This document shows, piece after piece, positions 55,011 to 64,000 of a stretch of DNA of 64,000 nt; position 1 is the stretch's first letter, and each line of letters begins with the position of its first letter. This DNA comes from Epiperipatus broadwayi (lineage: Eukaryota; Onychophora; Udeonychophora; Euonychophora; Peripatidae), in contig JAQFVV010006255.1 in assembly GCA_028023455.1 (NCBI GenBank), forward strand, positions 1,490,001-1,554,000, in the 5' to 3' direction. A model generated the notes under the pieces. It saw nothing but the letters and a program-made list of their open reading frames with translations. It was not told the origin of the DNA and made no database searches. The translations under genes and the position numbers were made by a program.

Positions 55011-55239
55011 ATAGTATAACATAGAGGTAAATGATAGGAACTGGAGGGAAAGAACATGCCACATATATTATTAATTGATTGAGAATTAAAGAGTATATTT
55101 GGGCTTGTGATAATCTCTAGTTTAATGAATGAGTAGTAATAATCATTAGTATAAATCTATAAAATGGTTTATGGCAAAGTTGTGAGTTCAGAAAATTTGA
55201 CACTTGTAGCCAAATATAGTAAATTTCTATCTATAAAAT

Positions 55240-55375
55240 TCTAAACAAATGATGAAGATATATGTGAGAGATTGTGTTCTGGGCCAACTGATGAGTGTTC
55301 AGGACGAAATTCGCATTTTTGAGATCATTTAGCTCTTTCACATGTCTTTGGTCTTATGTTTCAGAAAATTGTGAT
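55240..55375. repeat. Family-D short repeat, copy 2
   Basis: TATGTGAGAGATTGTGTTCT, AACTGATGAGTGTTCAGGAC, GAAATTCGCATTTTTGAGAT and CTCTTTCACATGTCTTTGGT follow the order seen at 9340-9450. CTGATGA, a GT..GGAC stem and GAAA occur in hammerhead-like spacing, but stems I and III cannot be formed convincingly. Confidence 0.5.
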
Positions 55376-55579
55376 GAAATAGAAGTTTGAAATATGTATT
55401 AAAACATATATATGAAGTTTAATGTGTATGCAAAAAAAAATGTATATGAAGTTAAAATTACAATATGAACTATGTATGTCTATTCATTTGAAAAAAAAAT
55501 AGAAATGAACTGGGTGTTTTAGAAATACATCCAGAGTATAAGAAAATTTGATCTAATGTCTGGGCTGATGAATTGTTGT

Positions 55580-55715
55580 GATAGGATTGAGCTAAGGTGA
55601 AAGATGCACTGCACTACTCCAAGATCCAAAACGTCTCACTGACAAAAGCCATAAGTTTGAAACTAGACTGGGAATTTTGGTTAAGAAAGCACAGGATAGG
55701 GATTTATTAAGCATT
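55580..55715. repeat. Family-A fragment, diverged
   Basis: CCAAGATCCAAAACGTCTCA, then CTGACAAAAGCCATAAG and TTTGAAACTAGACTGGGAAT, then GCACAGGATAGGGATTT follow the family-A core order. The terminal parts are missing. Confidence 0.65.
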
Positions 55716-55935
55716 ATCATCTGACAACTGTCATTGCTTTTTAAAGTTTACAATAACTAGCATGAAGAAGATGAAAAATTATATTACTAATACTAAATAA
55801 TTGGCAAAATGCATAATCCACTAAAGATAGCTTTTTAATCAACTTAATGCTTGTAAAAAATGTGAAAGCTATGTTCAGACTTTCAATTACTCTTTGCATT
55901 TTTTATTGATTCTTCACTATTATTGTTTACGGATT

Positions 55936-56237
55936 ACTATACAGAAAAAGAATCAGAATTAAAACCAATTCTTTTTTTATGATGCACTTCAAATATACGA
56001 TAGTCAAATATGTTTAAAATACATATATACAAGCAACAAAGATTACAAATTATAAAATTATTATATAAAAGCCCTTTTCGGCAAATATTGATATAGATGT
56101 CGCTGTATGTGCTTTAAATCGTGGAGACATATTGAAAAGGACAAAAAACATAATTTGCCGAAAAAGTCTTTTATATTATAATTTTATAATTTGTAATCTT
56201 TGTTGCTTGTATATATGTATTTTAAACATATTTGACT
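55936..56237. mobile_element. 302-bp insert with 14-bp direct repeats and a strong internal hairpin
   Basis: ATTGTTTACGGATT is present at 55922-55935 and 56238-56251. Between them, arms of about 90 bp (about 55993-56085 and 56147-56237) are inverted copies around about 60 bp, containing for example TACATATATACAAGCAACAA. No coding capacity. The repeat length suggests insertion by a LINE-type nick-and-prime mechanism rather than a cut-and-paste transposase. Confidence 0.6.
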
Positions 56238-56974
56238 ATTGTTTACGGATTGTAGCTAATTTTAAAACAGATATTGAGAATGAAGATCATACACATCATT
56301 ATTGTCTAATTAATCATGGAAGAAAAACATATGCATATATGAGAATAAAGTGAGAATACGTTAGGTTTAATAGTAATATATTTGTTAATGTAAATAAAAT
56401 AAAGAAATAGATATAACTACATACATTATGTGTTCAATTATATGCATTTGTTAGATATAAGTTGTCCTTTACTTAACTATTACTTTTAATCTTATGTAAC
56501 TTTATTATTATTCACCAATATCTGTGGAATCACTATTCATTAAATTATATACTTGGTAATTGAAGATAAATGCTTTGAATTCATTTACATTACAACTTAA
56601 ATGTTGCCATGCAAAAAAATTATTAGAGTTAAATGAAAAATCATTAAATTCTCATATTTACAAACAGTCTCGATCTTTTCTTATAAGAGGTAAGAAAACT
56701 CTTTCCAAAATCTAAGAGTAAAGAGAGAGAGAAAATTTTTTTATATCTGTAAAAGTATAAACCTCCTATAAATTCAGAAATTACCTTCATTTCAAATTTA
56801 GTTACTGTTAAATTTAAATATTAAAATTTCATACCAGTATTATTTATTTAGATATTCTGTGCACATATTATTATTGGATATCTTTGTATATATTGAATTA
56901 AATATTTTCGTGAAATGTTATTATAATAAAAAATAGATATAAGATTGTATCCATGTAAACAGAGGATGTTTAGT

Positions 56975-57250
56975 TTTTGATGTTGCCAGGAAACTATCAA
57001 TTAATCCTAATTGACAATTCTCCTGAGACGAAACAAGTTTTCTCCATTAACTTATAATAGCTCTTTTGTTGGGGTTATTGAAGAAAAAGGAAATCATCTT
57101 TTACTTCAAATCCAAGTTGTTAAATAGATTTAAACCCAGAAAGTTATTTTTATAGGTGTGAGAAAGTAAAAGAATAACATCTTTCTTGACATTCTGCAAA
57201 TAATATTTTAAACTTCTTCAGAAAGTTGTATATGCTGAATTAAATATATG
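56975..57250. repeat. Family-C partial copy
   Basis: GATGTTGCCAGGAAACTATC, then GATTTAAACCCAGAAAGTTA and TTTTTATAGGTGTGAGAAAG, then CAGAAAGTTGTATATGCTGA follow the order of 48283-48940 without the family-A insert. The right arm is absent or unrecognisable. Confidence 0.5.
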
Positions 57251-58126
57251 CATATGTTGAATCTTGAAGCCTTTTGTAAGATTTTTGCTGATTAGCTTAT
57301 TTTCTTAAATCAGAAAGTCCAATATTAATTTACACTAGGGTTGGTTTGTTTTTGTAGTTTGGTTTTTTCTAGATCCATATGTGATTTAACCATACATATT
57401 GCAACTTAATTCCATTAACTTGCTGATATTCTTTGATCTGGATTAAGGAGAGATAAGGTTATCAAGTAACTCAATCTGGGTATAGCTAACACATCCTTTC
57501 ATACAACAGGCACAAATCATTTTTTTCTTCTAGGTATCACATGACTGGAAAATGATAAGTTAATGTATGTCTGATAGTTTTTAGACAGTCATTTTGGGAA
57601 AGTTTTAAGTGCAAATGGACTTATTTAACATGATAATGGGAAATAAACAGAAATAATCTTCCATATTGATAGCTTGCTTTCTTATTTCTATAAGACTGAA
57701 AGGAGAACCAATTGACATACTTTATTACCTGAAACAAATTATTGAATGAATAAATATTTAAACTTTATTTTGATTTTGTACAATAAATACTGAATTCTCT
57801 TTGAAATGTTTTGCCTGCTATCTAAAAAAATAATTTTTTAACTACCTTTTATAAACTTTCTACATCTCCATGCATCTGTAAGTCAAAAAACATGTTTTCC
57901 AAAGCTCAGAAGCTAACCCTTGTGTGCAGAGTATATTTCAAAAACATCTCTGAGCTTTTTATCTTGTTTTCAAAATTCTTAATTACTTATGGCTTCCATG
58001 GATAATAGGTTGTTTTCCTTATTATATTTCTCAATGTTTTTAATTTTACACAGTTAAAAATTTATAATTTGAAGGTATTCACTTTTACATTATAGCTTTA
58101 ATTAATTTTTATTTGCGATTTATATG
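57251..58126. other. AT-rich DNA, nothing recognised
   Basis: Both strands were read without finding a gene or an element. A less AT-rich patch at 57430-57530 gave no protein match I recognise. Confidence 0.45.
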
Positions 58127-58128
58127 TA

Positions 58129-58286
58129 ATCATATGGGAGGAAACCAAAACATTCAGACAGGTGCTATTGGTATTAATCTGTTTGCACTCACCTGTCATG
58201 CTTTTAAAACATCTATTAATGAGTGAGTGCAAGCAGATTAATACCAATAGCGCATGTCTGAATGTTTTGTTTTTCTCCCACATGAT
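58129..58286. mobile_element. 158-bp MITE with TA target site
   Basis: Inverted arms of about 65 bp begin ATCATATGGGAGGAAACC and contain GCTATTGGTATTAATCTG on both sides, around a centre of about 30 bp. TA lies directly outside each end (58127-58128 and 58287-58288), as in Tc1/mariner insertions. The arms differ by a handful of bases. Confidence 0.7.
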
Positions 58287-58288
58287 TA

Positions 58289-60421
58289 TAGTTTTAAATA
58301 ACTTAATTTTGCTATTAATTTAGGCCATAAATTATTCTTTTCACTGTCACTTAAATATCTTTAAATAGCAATTATACTTTTTATATTCAACTTACCATTA
58401 CAAGACAAGGCTGTATGTATTTGCGAAAATCAACCTCTTTATCCATTGCAAAAATTCATATAACTTATATTGGTTGTACAAATATTAAATATGAAAATTA
58501 TTTTGATTTTCAGCCGTATTGCTTATATCGCTCTGTTTTCAATTTTTTTTTATAGAGTCACATTGTTCCAAACAATAAAATGACTGACGGAAATATTCAA
58601 TGCTATAAATTTGTCCTTAAATGTATACATTTTGGGATACATAACTTTACAAGTTATAATTTGATAATTTCTTTTATCTACATCTTGTTCAAGCTTTTGT
58701 TAACATGATGCTGTAACTTTAAAATTTTATTTTTAAATTGTATTCATAGCAATAAATCCTTGCGTATTTTTGTAGTGTTTTACTTTTTAATTTGCATTGG
58801 CATTATGAATCCATTCTTAATCATTACCATTTTGTACAAATACTTTAAAATGTTATATATACTAATTTTTATATAGATACAATTTTTTATATAGCTGTAA
58901 TTAAAATAATTTAATTTTATTAATTAATTCCCATTTTTGTGTTTTTGTTTAAAATGCAGACCGGTCTATTCAGTGATTGTTTTTTTTCCACATATAATAG
59001 TTCAATGTAATCTTTTTAAAAATGTAAAATCTATGAAAAATATTTTTTGTCCCAGAGATTTCTTTTCCTCCTTCACTTAGCAGTTAGATGCAATTTTTTT
59101 TACAAACTAATTATGATGTTCTTAAATAAAATAAAGCTATTGTACTAATAAAAAAATAAATGTGATCAGTTCATTGCAATTAGATTAATTAGTTTACAAA
59201 TATGATGAACTTATTTTTTTCTTTATGTACTGATAAAATTGTATCTGGTGTGTTTATTCCAAATATATATGTTGAAAACATCTATACTTGATATAAATCT
59301 TATATAAGTCGCTATTGTCTCTGATTTTCAATATCCATACCAAGAATCATAATCAAATGCATGGATAATGAGAAACTACTGTACTAGACTTCTGAAAATT
59401 TTAAATTGGCTAAATTCTTAGTTCCTGGATGTATTATACTCTTTTGTTCATGTATATGGAGAAATGAAGACATGCCTTCATTTACATTTCCAATGATTTA
59501 TCATCTCTTTTTATTTTCATTGACGATCTAACTTTGACTTCTTTCAATTGTACTAAGTTAATTCAAACACGATATCTTGTTCTTTCTATATTCAAAAACT
59601 ACAAAATACAAATGATTTTGTAAATTTTCTTTTGGAGTTCTGTTTTTTAAATATATAAAATTATTACTACCGCTGAAACTAACAACTAATCAAATATAAA
59701 ATGTTTTGCTTTCATTTGATCTATTAAATGGCCATATAAATTTGACTGCATTGCTCGTTATGATTATTCGCTATACAATGGAATTATATTTGTGAAGAGT
59801 TTGATTTGGATAGATCTTTTACAATATTTATTGATCATTTTGATATTTTAATTCATTATAATTTGCTGTTTTAGTTATTGATATAATAATTTACATAAGT
59901 TACCAGCTATTTACTCATAGTCATGAAAATGTATGACTCCAAAACTTTAAGGTTTTTATATAGATTTCCAATTGAAGAATGATCAATTGAATGGAATTAT
60001 TGTGCTCAGCATTACTTCACAGATCTATGTTGCTTGAACATTTCAAAAAATTGAGTGTACAATAAATAAATTATAGTATTTTAATTACAATAAATATTTT
60101 AGCATAAAAAATAGCGATAAGAATAGTCCAGAAGTTAAATTTAAATGTACTAATTAATGACAAATGGAAACTGTTTTAGGAATGAGTTATAGATATAAGA
60201 AAATGAATAAAGTTACATAATTAAAAGGTTTTCTACAAATAGAAGAGCAAATTTTGAACTGAGTAAAGATAAAATCTTACAAAAATAGTAAATCCAGAAA
60301 GTGAAATTAATTGTTTTTGCAAAGAAATTTTAGGGATTGGAAAATTGCTGATAAAAGAACAATTAAACTGAAGACTATAAAAACTTGGGATTGTAGATTT
60401 AATTGCTTTTTTTCTCCTTTG
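58289..60421. other. AT-rich DNA, nothing recognised
   Basis: Long AT-rich stretch before the gypsy LTR. No splice-flanked coding block, RNA or repeat border was identified. Confidence 0.45.
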
Positions 60422-60864
60422 TGTTGTTGAAGTGCTATTGTACTCATAATGAGTATCATCAGTAACCGGTCAACGTCTGTGTGGGGATAAACCCAGATGT
60501 TTCGGAATCTGAAGATATAAAAGTCCAACTAGTATTTAAAAAGATCGTCCTGATCTTATTTTGTTTTATGTAAGCCTAAATGGCTCTTAGGTTTTAACTT
60601 GGGGAACTTGTAGTTATTTAGCATAGTTGCAGAAAGTGACAATCCATTAAATAAGAAATTGTTGGACAATATTGAAAGAGTGTTTAAAGATTTTTAAGAA
60701 CTCCATGATCATTTATTTATTTGTATATTAATTATATTTAAGCTTGTGTATATGTTCTAGTTTTGTGTTGTATAACTTATAATAAATCATTAGTACTAAA
60801 TTTAGTTTTAGTTATTAATTAATTTTGGTTTGCCCCTTCGAGAGCCATGGGCAAATACACAACA
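60422..60864 (+). repeat. Candidate 5' LTR of a Ty3/gypsy element
   Basis: The 443-bp interval starts TGTTG and ends CAACA, a short inverted pair with TG...CA ends. It contains TATAAAA at 60515 and AATAAA at 60781, in LTR order. Three bases later, TGGCACAGTCAG (60868-60879) looks like a primer-binding site. The 3' LTR is outside the window, so the exact ends cannot be checked here. Confidence 0.6.
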
Positions 60865-60867
60865 AAA

Positions 60868-60885
60868 TGGCACAGTCAGAAATTC
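60868..60885 (+). other. Gypsy primer-binding-site candidate
   Basis: TGGCACAGTCAGAAATTCGA follows the LTR. It is close to the TRIM primer site, TGGTGCAGTCGCATTTGG, differing mainly by transitions, so both elements may be primed by the same tRNA. Confidence 0.5.
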
Positions 60886-60964
60886 GAACATAGTACAAGG
60901 AAGATAATAGTACAAACAGGATTATAATTGTCAATCAATAGTATAGATCGATAGTTTGATCGAC

Positions 60965-61655
60965 AGGTAAAATGTCGATGGGTCAAGGTACCTATCTCTG
61001 AATTTGATGTAGGAAATGCAGTAGAATGGGCATTATATGAGATGCAACTGGAAAATTTTTTCACGCATAATGTTATAAGTAATAATAGCAGAAATGTAGC
61101 AGCTTTGTTGTGCTTGGCAGGGAGGAAAGTAATTGAAATCATTAATAAGTTATTTGATGGACCTATAATGGAGTTAGTAATTTATGAGGTGATAGTTAAT
61201 AAGTTAACAGAGCATTTTAGTCCACAGCCATCTAGGTATGTTGCTAGGCTGGCACTCCGAAATAGAAGACAGGCAAAAGAAGAAAAAATAAAGGATTTTG
61301 ACACAGCGTTATGCCAGTTAGTAAAAAAACTATCAATATGGGGAATTTGGTGAACAATTCTTGTTGAGCCAATTGCTATGAGGAATGGCAGATGAAAGGT
61401 TAAGACAAATATTATTGACTGAAACTGAGTTGTCTTATGAATTAGTGATCAAAAAAGGGATCGCATACGAGTTAATTATTGAGCAAGCTCTCGCTTTTAG
61501 AAGTAAAGTGGACAAGGAAGGTAGAGTAGCAGTTTATAAAACAAATAAAAATAGGCCACAGAGAAATTATAAATCAAGAGTGAAACAATATCTTTAGGGA
61601 AATGTTTTTGCTATGGGAAAACAGGTTATTTCGCTAAGAATTGTAATGGTATCAA
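60965..61655 (+). pseudogene. Ty3/gypsy gag, frameshifted
   Basis: The capsid-like part runs from about 60985, with VEWALYEMQLENFF, CLAGRKVIEIINKLFD and KLTEHFSPQPSRYVARLALR, then KDFDTALCQLVKKL. The frame is lost near 61350 and resumes with MADERLRQILLTETELSYEL to a stop at 61597. The next frame gives a zinc knuckle, KCFCYGKTGYFAKNC. The second Cys and the His of the CCHC pattern are both Tyr here, each explainable by one transition. The nucleocapsid finger is therefore non-functional. Confidence 0.8.
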
Positions 61656-61799
61656 GAAAGCTGTTTTAATTGCAGCAACAGAGGGTATTTAACAACAGTT
61701 TGCAAAAAACCCAAGCCAAATGATAAAGAGAAATAACCAAACAGAAAGCAGGTAAATAAACAAAGTTAATATTAAAAAAGAGTATGATTTTGCACTGGC

Positions 61800-61910
61800 A
61801 AAATCAATATATGCTAACACTTAAAATATGTAGCACAGAACTGGAAATGAAGATTGATAGTGACTTGGGTATTTCATTGGTGTCTGAAAGCCAATGGAAG
61901 GAAATACCCA
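61800..61910 (+). pseudogene. Gypsy protease remnant
   Basis: The plus strand reads STELEMKIDSDLGISLVSES and QWKEIPKCYKEVK. The position and SLVSES context match the retroelement aspartic protease. The active-site triad region, normally D-T/S-G, reads DSD here. Stops occur on both sides. Confidence 0.6.
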
Positions 61911-62179
61911 AATGTTATAAGGAAGTTAAAATTAAAAAAGTCCAATATAAAAGTTAAAGATTTGCTAGCGTTAGTTGGAATGGCTAAGTCTCTAATTTTC
62001 ATATAAAGTATGTGATTTGCCAATATATATTTTTAAAGGATAAATATGTCCAATAATCAATAGAGAATGGTTTAAGGAGTTAGGTATTAAGGTATTAATT
62101 ATGAAAAACATTTCTATTCAGCAAGAAGTGTTAAATAGCTACCCAGAATTATTTTGAGGAGTTAGGTTTAATAAAAGCA

Positions 62180-62880
62180 AACCTGGAAAATTTAGAATTA
62201 AGTGAAAATGCACGGCCAGTGGTCTGTAAGCCATGGAAGATTTTGTTTGCACAGAGAATAAAGATTGAAGAAAAGTTAAAAATGTTGGTGGCTAGAGGCA
62301 TGTTAACCTTTGTAGGAGAGGAAGAATGGGACATACCCATAGTGGTGGTAACTAAACCTTACAGGCAAATTGATGTTTGGTGGTTATTGTGTGATTGTGA
62401 ATAAATATCTTTATAAAGGTGCTTATCCCATACCTAATGTTAGAGAAAGCTTTACTGAGTTTGTCGAATACAAAGTTTTTTGCCAAATTGGACCTCAGCT
62501 CCTCTTATCAAATTAAAATTACTGACAAATCAGCAAGAATATTGCGCCACATGTTCATATGTAATCATTTACCGTTCAGAATTGCCACAGCACTGAACAT
62601 TTTTCAGGCCAAATTAAACTCAATATTACAGGGGTTAAAAGGGGTAACGCCTTATTACGATGACGTTTTAGTAACAGCGACATTTAGTGAATTGTTAAGA
62701 GAGAGAATTTTGAAAGTTTGCAATAAATTAAGTCAGGGGTGGGGGTGTTAAGTTAAACCATGAAAAGTGTGTATGGAAGACACAAGAGTTAAAGTTTCTG
62801 GGTCACAGCATTTCAGATAAAGGAATCGGCCTTTAACAGACAAAGTCAAGGCTGTTAGAAATCCTGAATGGCTTAATAAG
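62180..62880 (+). pseudogene. Gypsy reverse transcriptase remnant
   Basis: The order is VVVTKPYRQIDVW (about 62340), INKYL and a PIPNV block (62395-62440), FAKLDLSSSYQIKITDKSAR (about 62480-62540), LPFRIATALNIFQAKLNSIL (about 62570-62630) and PYYDDVLVTA with YYDD near 62655. After a frame change come HEKCVWKTQELKFLGHSIS and TDKVKAVRNP. The catalytic Asp pair is kept, but several frameshifts prevent expression. Confidence 0.8.
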
Positions 62881-63345
62881 GTAAAGCATTTTCAGGCATT
62901 TTTAGGGTTAGTCAATTTTTTCGAGCCATTTTTAAAGAATAAGGTGATGGTGACAAAACCATTGTATGAGTTATTGTGCAAAGGGCATTTTTAGTCAGAA
63001 ACTCAAGACAGGGTTTTTAAAAAAACGAAAGAGCTTTTATCATGTGTTATGCTGTTGGTTTATTTTGATGGGGAGCATGAAGTTAGAACTACCAATGTAT
63101 CAAACTGGTGAGTAGGGGCTGTGTTAGCACACTCTATAGACAATAACGAGTGGCCTGCAGTTGATTCGTCCAGAACATTGTCAAAAACAGAACATAATTA
63201 CAGTCAAATTGACAAAGAAGCTCTGGTGATCATTTTCGCAGTGAAAAAATATCCGTTTGTTTTTGGGCATAGTTTTAAAATTATTTCTGATCATAAGCCT
63301 TTGTGGGGATTTTATGAAATAATCTTGCAGTGCCTGAACATTTAA
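62881..63345 (+). pseudogene. Gypsy RNase H remnant
   Basis: VKHFQAFLGLVNFFEPFLKN leads into the RNase H fold with AVLAHSIDNNEWPAV, then SRTLSKTEHNYSQIDKEALV, IFAVKKYPFVFGHSFKI and SDHKPL. The TE.NYSQ.DKEAL and SDHKPL motifs are clear. A TAG and a TGA interrupt the first part. Confidence 0.8.
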
Positions 63346-64000
63346 GGCCTGTTATGTTACGATGGCGGAATATATTAGCTGCATATGATTATTCATTAAA
63401 ATATAAACAAGGGGAAGAAATCTCACATGCAAACATACTGTCAAGAGATCCAGATAGTCAAGAGACATGCAATAGTGAATTTGGGGGTAATTATATTGAC
63501 AGCATGAACTCACACGTGTTAAATAATAATACAGTCCAAAAGTGGACTAGAGAAAAAAAAGGGTATGATATTCTGAGGAATTGGATTAAGAAGGGCTGGC
63601 CTAAAACTAGACCTAGATATGTGACAATGGGATTTTTGGCTAATAGAACAGTTATCTGTTTGTAGGGGGTGTATAGTAATGGGGGATAGAGTAATTATAC
63701 CACCTACAGGGAGGGATAAAGTTTTAAAATTTCTACATGAAGGGCATCTTGACATAGTGCATGCGAAAGCTTTGTCATGTAGCTATGTCTGGTGGCTGCA
63801 AATTAATGCAGATATAGAAAACTACATTAAAGGTTGTTCCGCGTGTCAATCGGATGTTGCATTACTGCGAAATGTTATGCATCCTGGCCGAAGACAACAA
63901 AAGCATGGGAGAAGTGCATATTGATCACACAGGACCAGTGAATGGAAGACACGTTCTTAAGATGGATAGAATGCCATATAGTGAAAGATAGTAGTGCCCT
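63346..64000 (+). pseudogene. Gypsy integrase, truncated by the window end
   Basis: After the tether (RWRNILAAYDYSLKYKQGEE, then ANILSRDPDSQ), the integrase zinc-binding domain reads LHEGHLDIVHAKALSCSYVW and ENYIKGCSACQ. These supply the H-H-C-C pattern. After a frameshift near 63920, VHIDHTGPV carries the first Asp of the D,D(35)E core. The rest lies outside the window. A stop near 63663 and the frameshift show it is inactive. Confidence 0.8.

Noticed and set aside
58098-58283. 61-residue minus-strand open frame as a gene
   Set aside because: It is contained almost entirely in the inverted arms of a 158-bp MITE.
1-64000. CRISPR array, operon or other prokaryotic system
   Set aside because: No short regularly spaced repeats with unique spacers and no closely packed genes exist; the tandem repeats here have long units without unique spacers.

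Overview
This is a strongly AT-rich window of animal nuclear DNA. It holds one recognisable host gene, spread over about 40 kb, and a dense, nested collection of transposable elements. I place it in an AT-rich invertebrate metazoan because of the small conserved exons with GT/AG borders separated by multi-kilobase introns, the mix of Ty3/gypsy, non-LTR, Penelope-like and hAT elements, and the absence of any bacterial gene organisation. I cannot name the phylum from the sequence alone.

The host gene is EMC4 (subunit 4 of the ER membrane protein complex), on the minus strand. Five coding exons were found by reading splice sites and matching the conserved protein: 49682-49743, 36369-36492, 27659-27812, 20934-21091 and 9813-9848. 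All phases join, giving a predicted 177-residue protein. Its introns are about 13.2, 8.6, 6.6 and 11.1 kb and are filled with repeats.

Region by region. 1-7.4 kb: a family-A repeat split by a minus-strand LINE (11-bp target duplication); between the two LINE pieces lies a complete miniature LTR retrotransposon (TRIM) with two LTRs, primer-binding site and polypurine tract. 7.4-9.8 kb: AT-rich DNA and a short family-D repeat. Intron 4 (9.85-20.9 kb): several fold-back elements, a possible LTR-element leader, an eroded LINE and a half-tRNA. Intron 3 (21.1-27.7 kb): a possible ribozyme relic and an internally deleted hAT. Intron 2 (27.8-36.4 kb): fold-back repeats, a possible plus-strand exon, stacked LINE 3' ends, one copy of a 665-bp repeat (R) and a Penelope-like element. 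Intron 1 (36.5-49.7 kb): a LINE tail, tandem repeats, the second R copy, a 2-kb tandem-plus-inverted array of family A, and a DNA element (family C) carrying a nested family-A copy. 51.4-55.0 kb: an old gypsy element split by a complete hAT with an 8-bp target duplication. 55.2-58.3 kb: more short repeats. 60.4-64.0 kb: the 5' LTR and the gag, protease, RT, RNase H and integrase remains of another gypsy element, cut by the window edge.

No transposable-element reading frame is intact. The most unusual material is: the TRIM element, which shares a primer-site motif with the neighbouring gypsy element; a roughly 45-bp core shared by two otherwise different fold-back families (A and B); insertions of short non-coding elements flanked by 14-bp direct repeats; and a pair of about 99% identical 665-bp repeats flanking an EMC4 exon.
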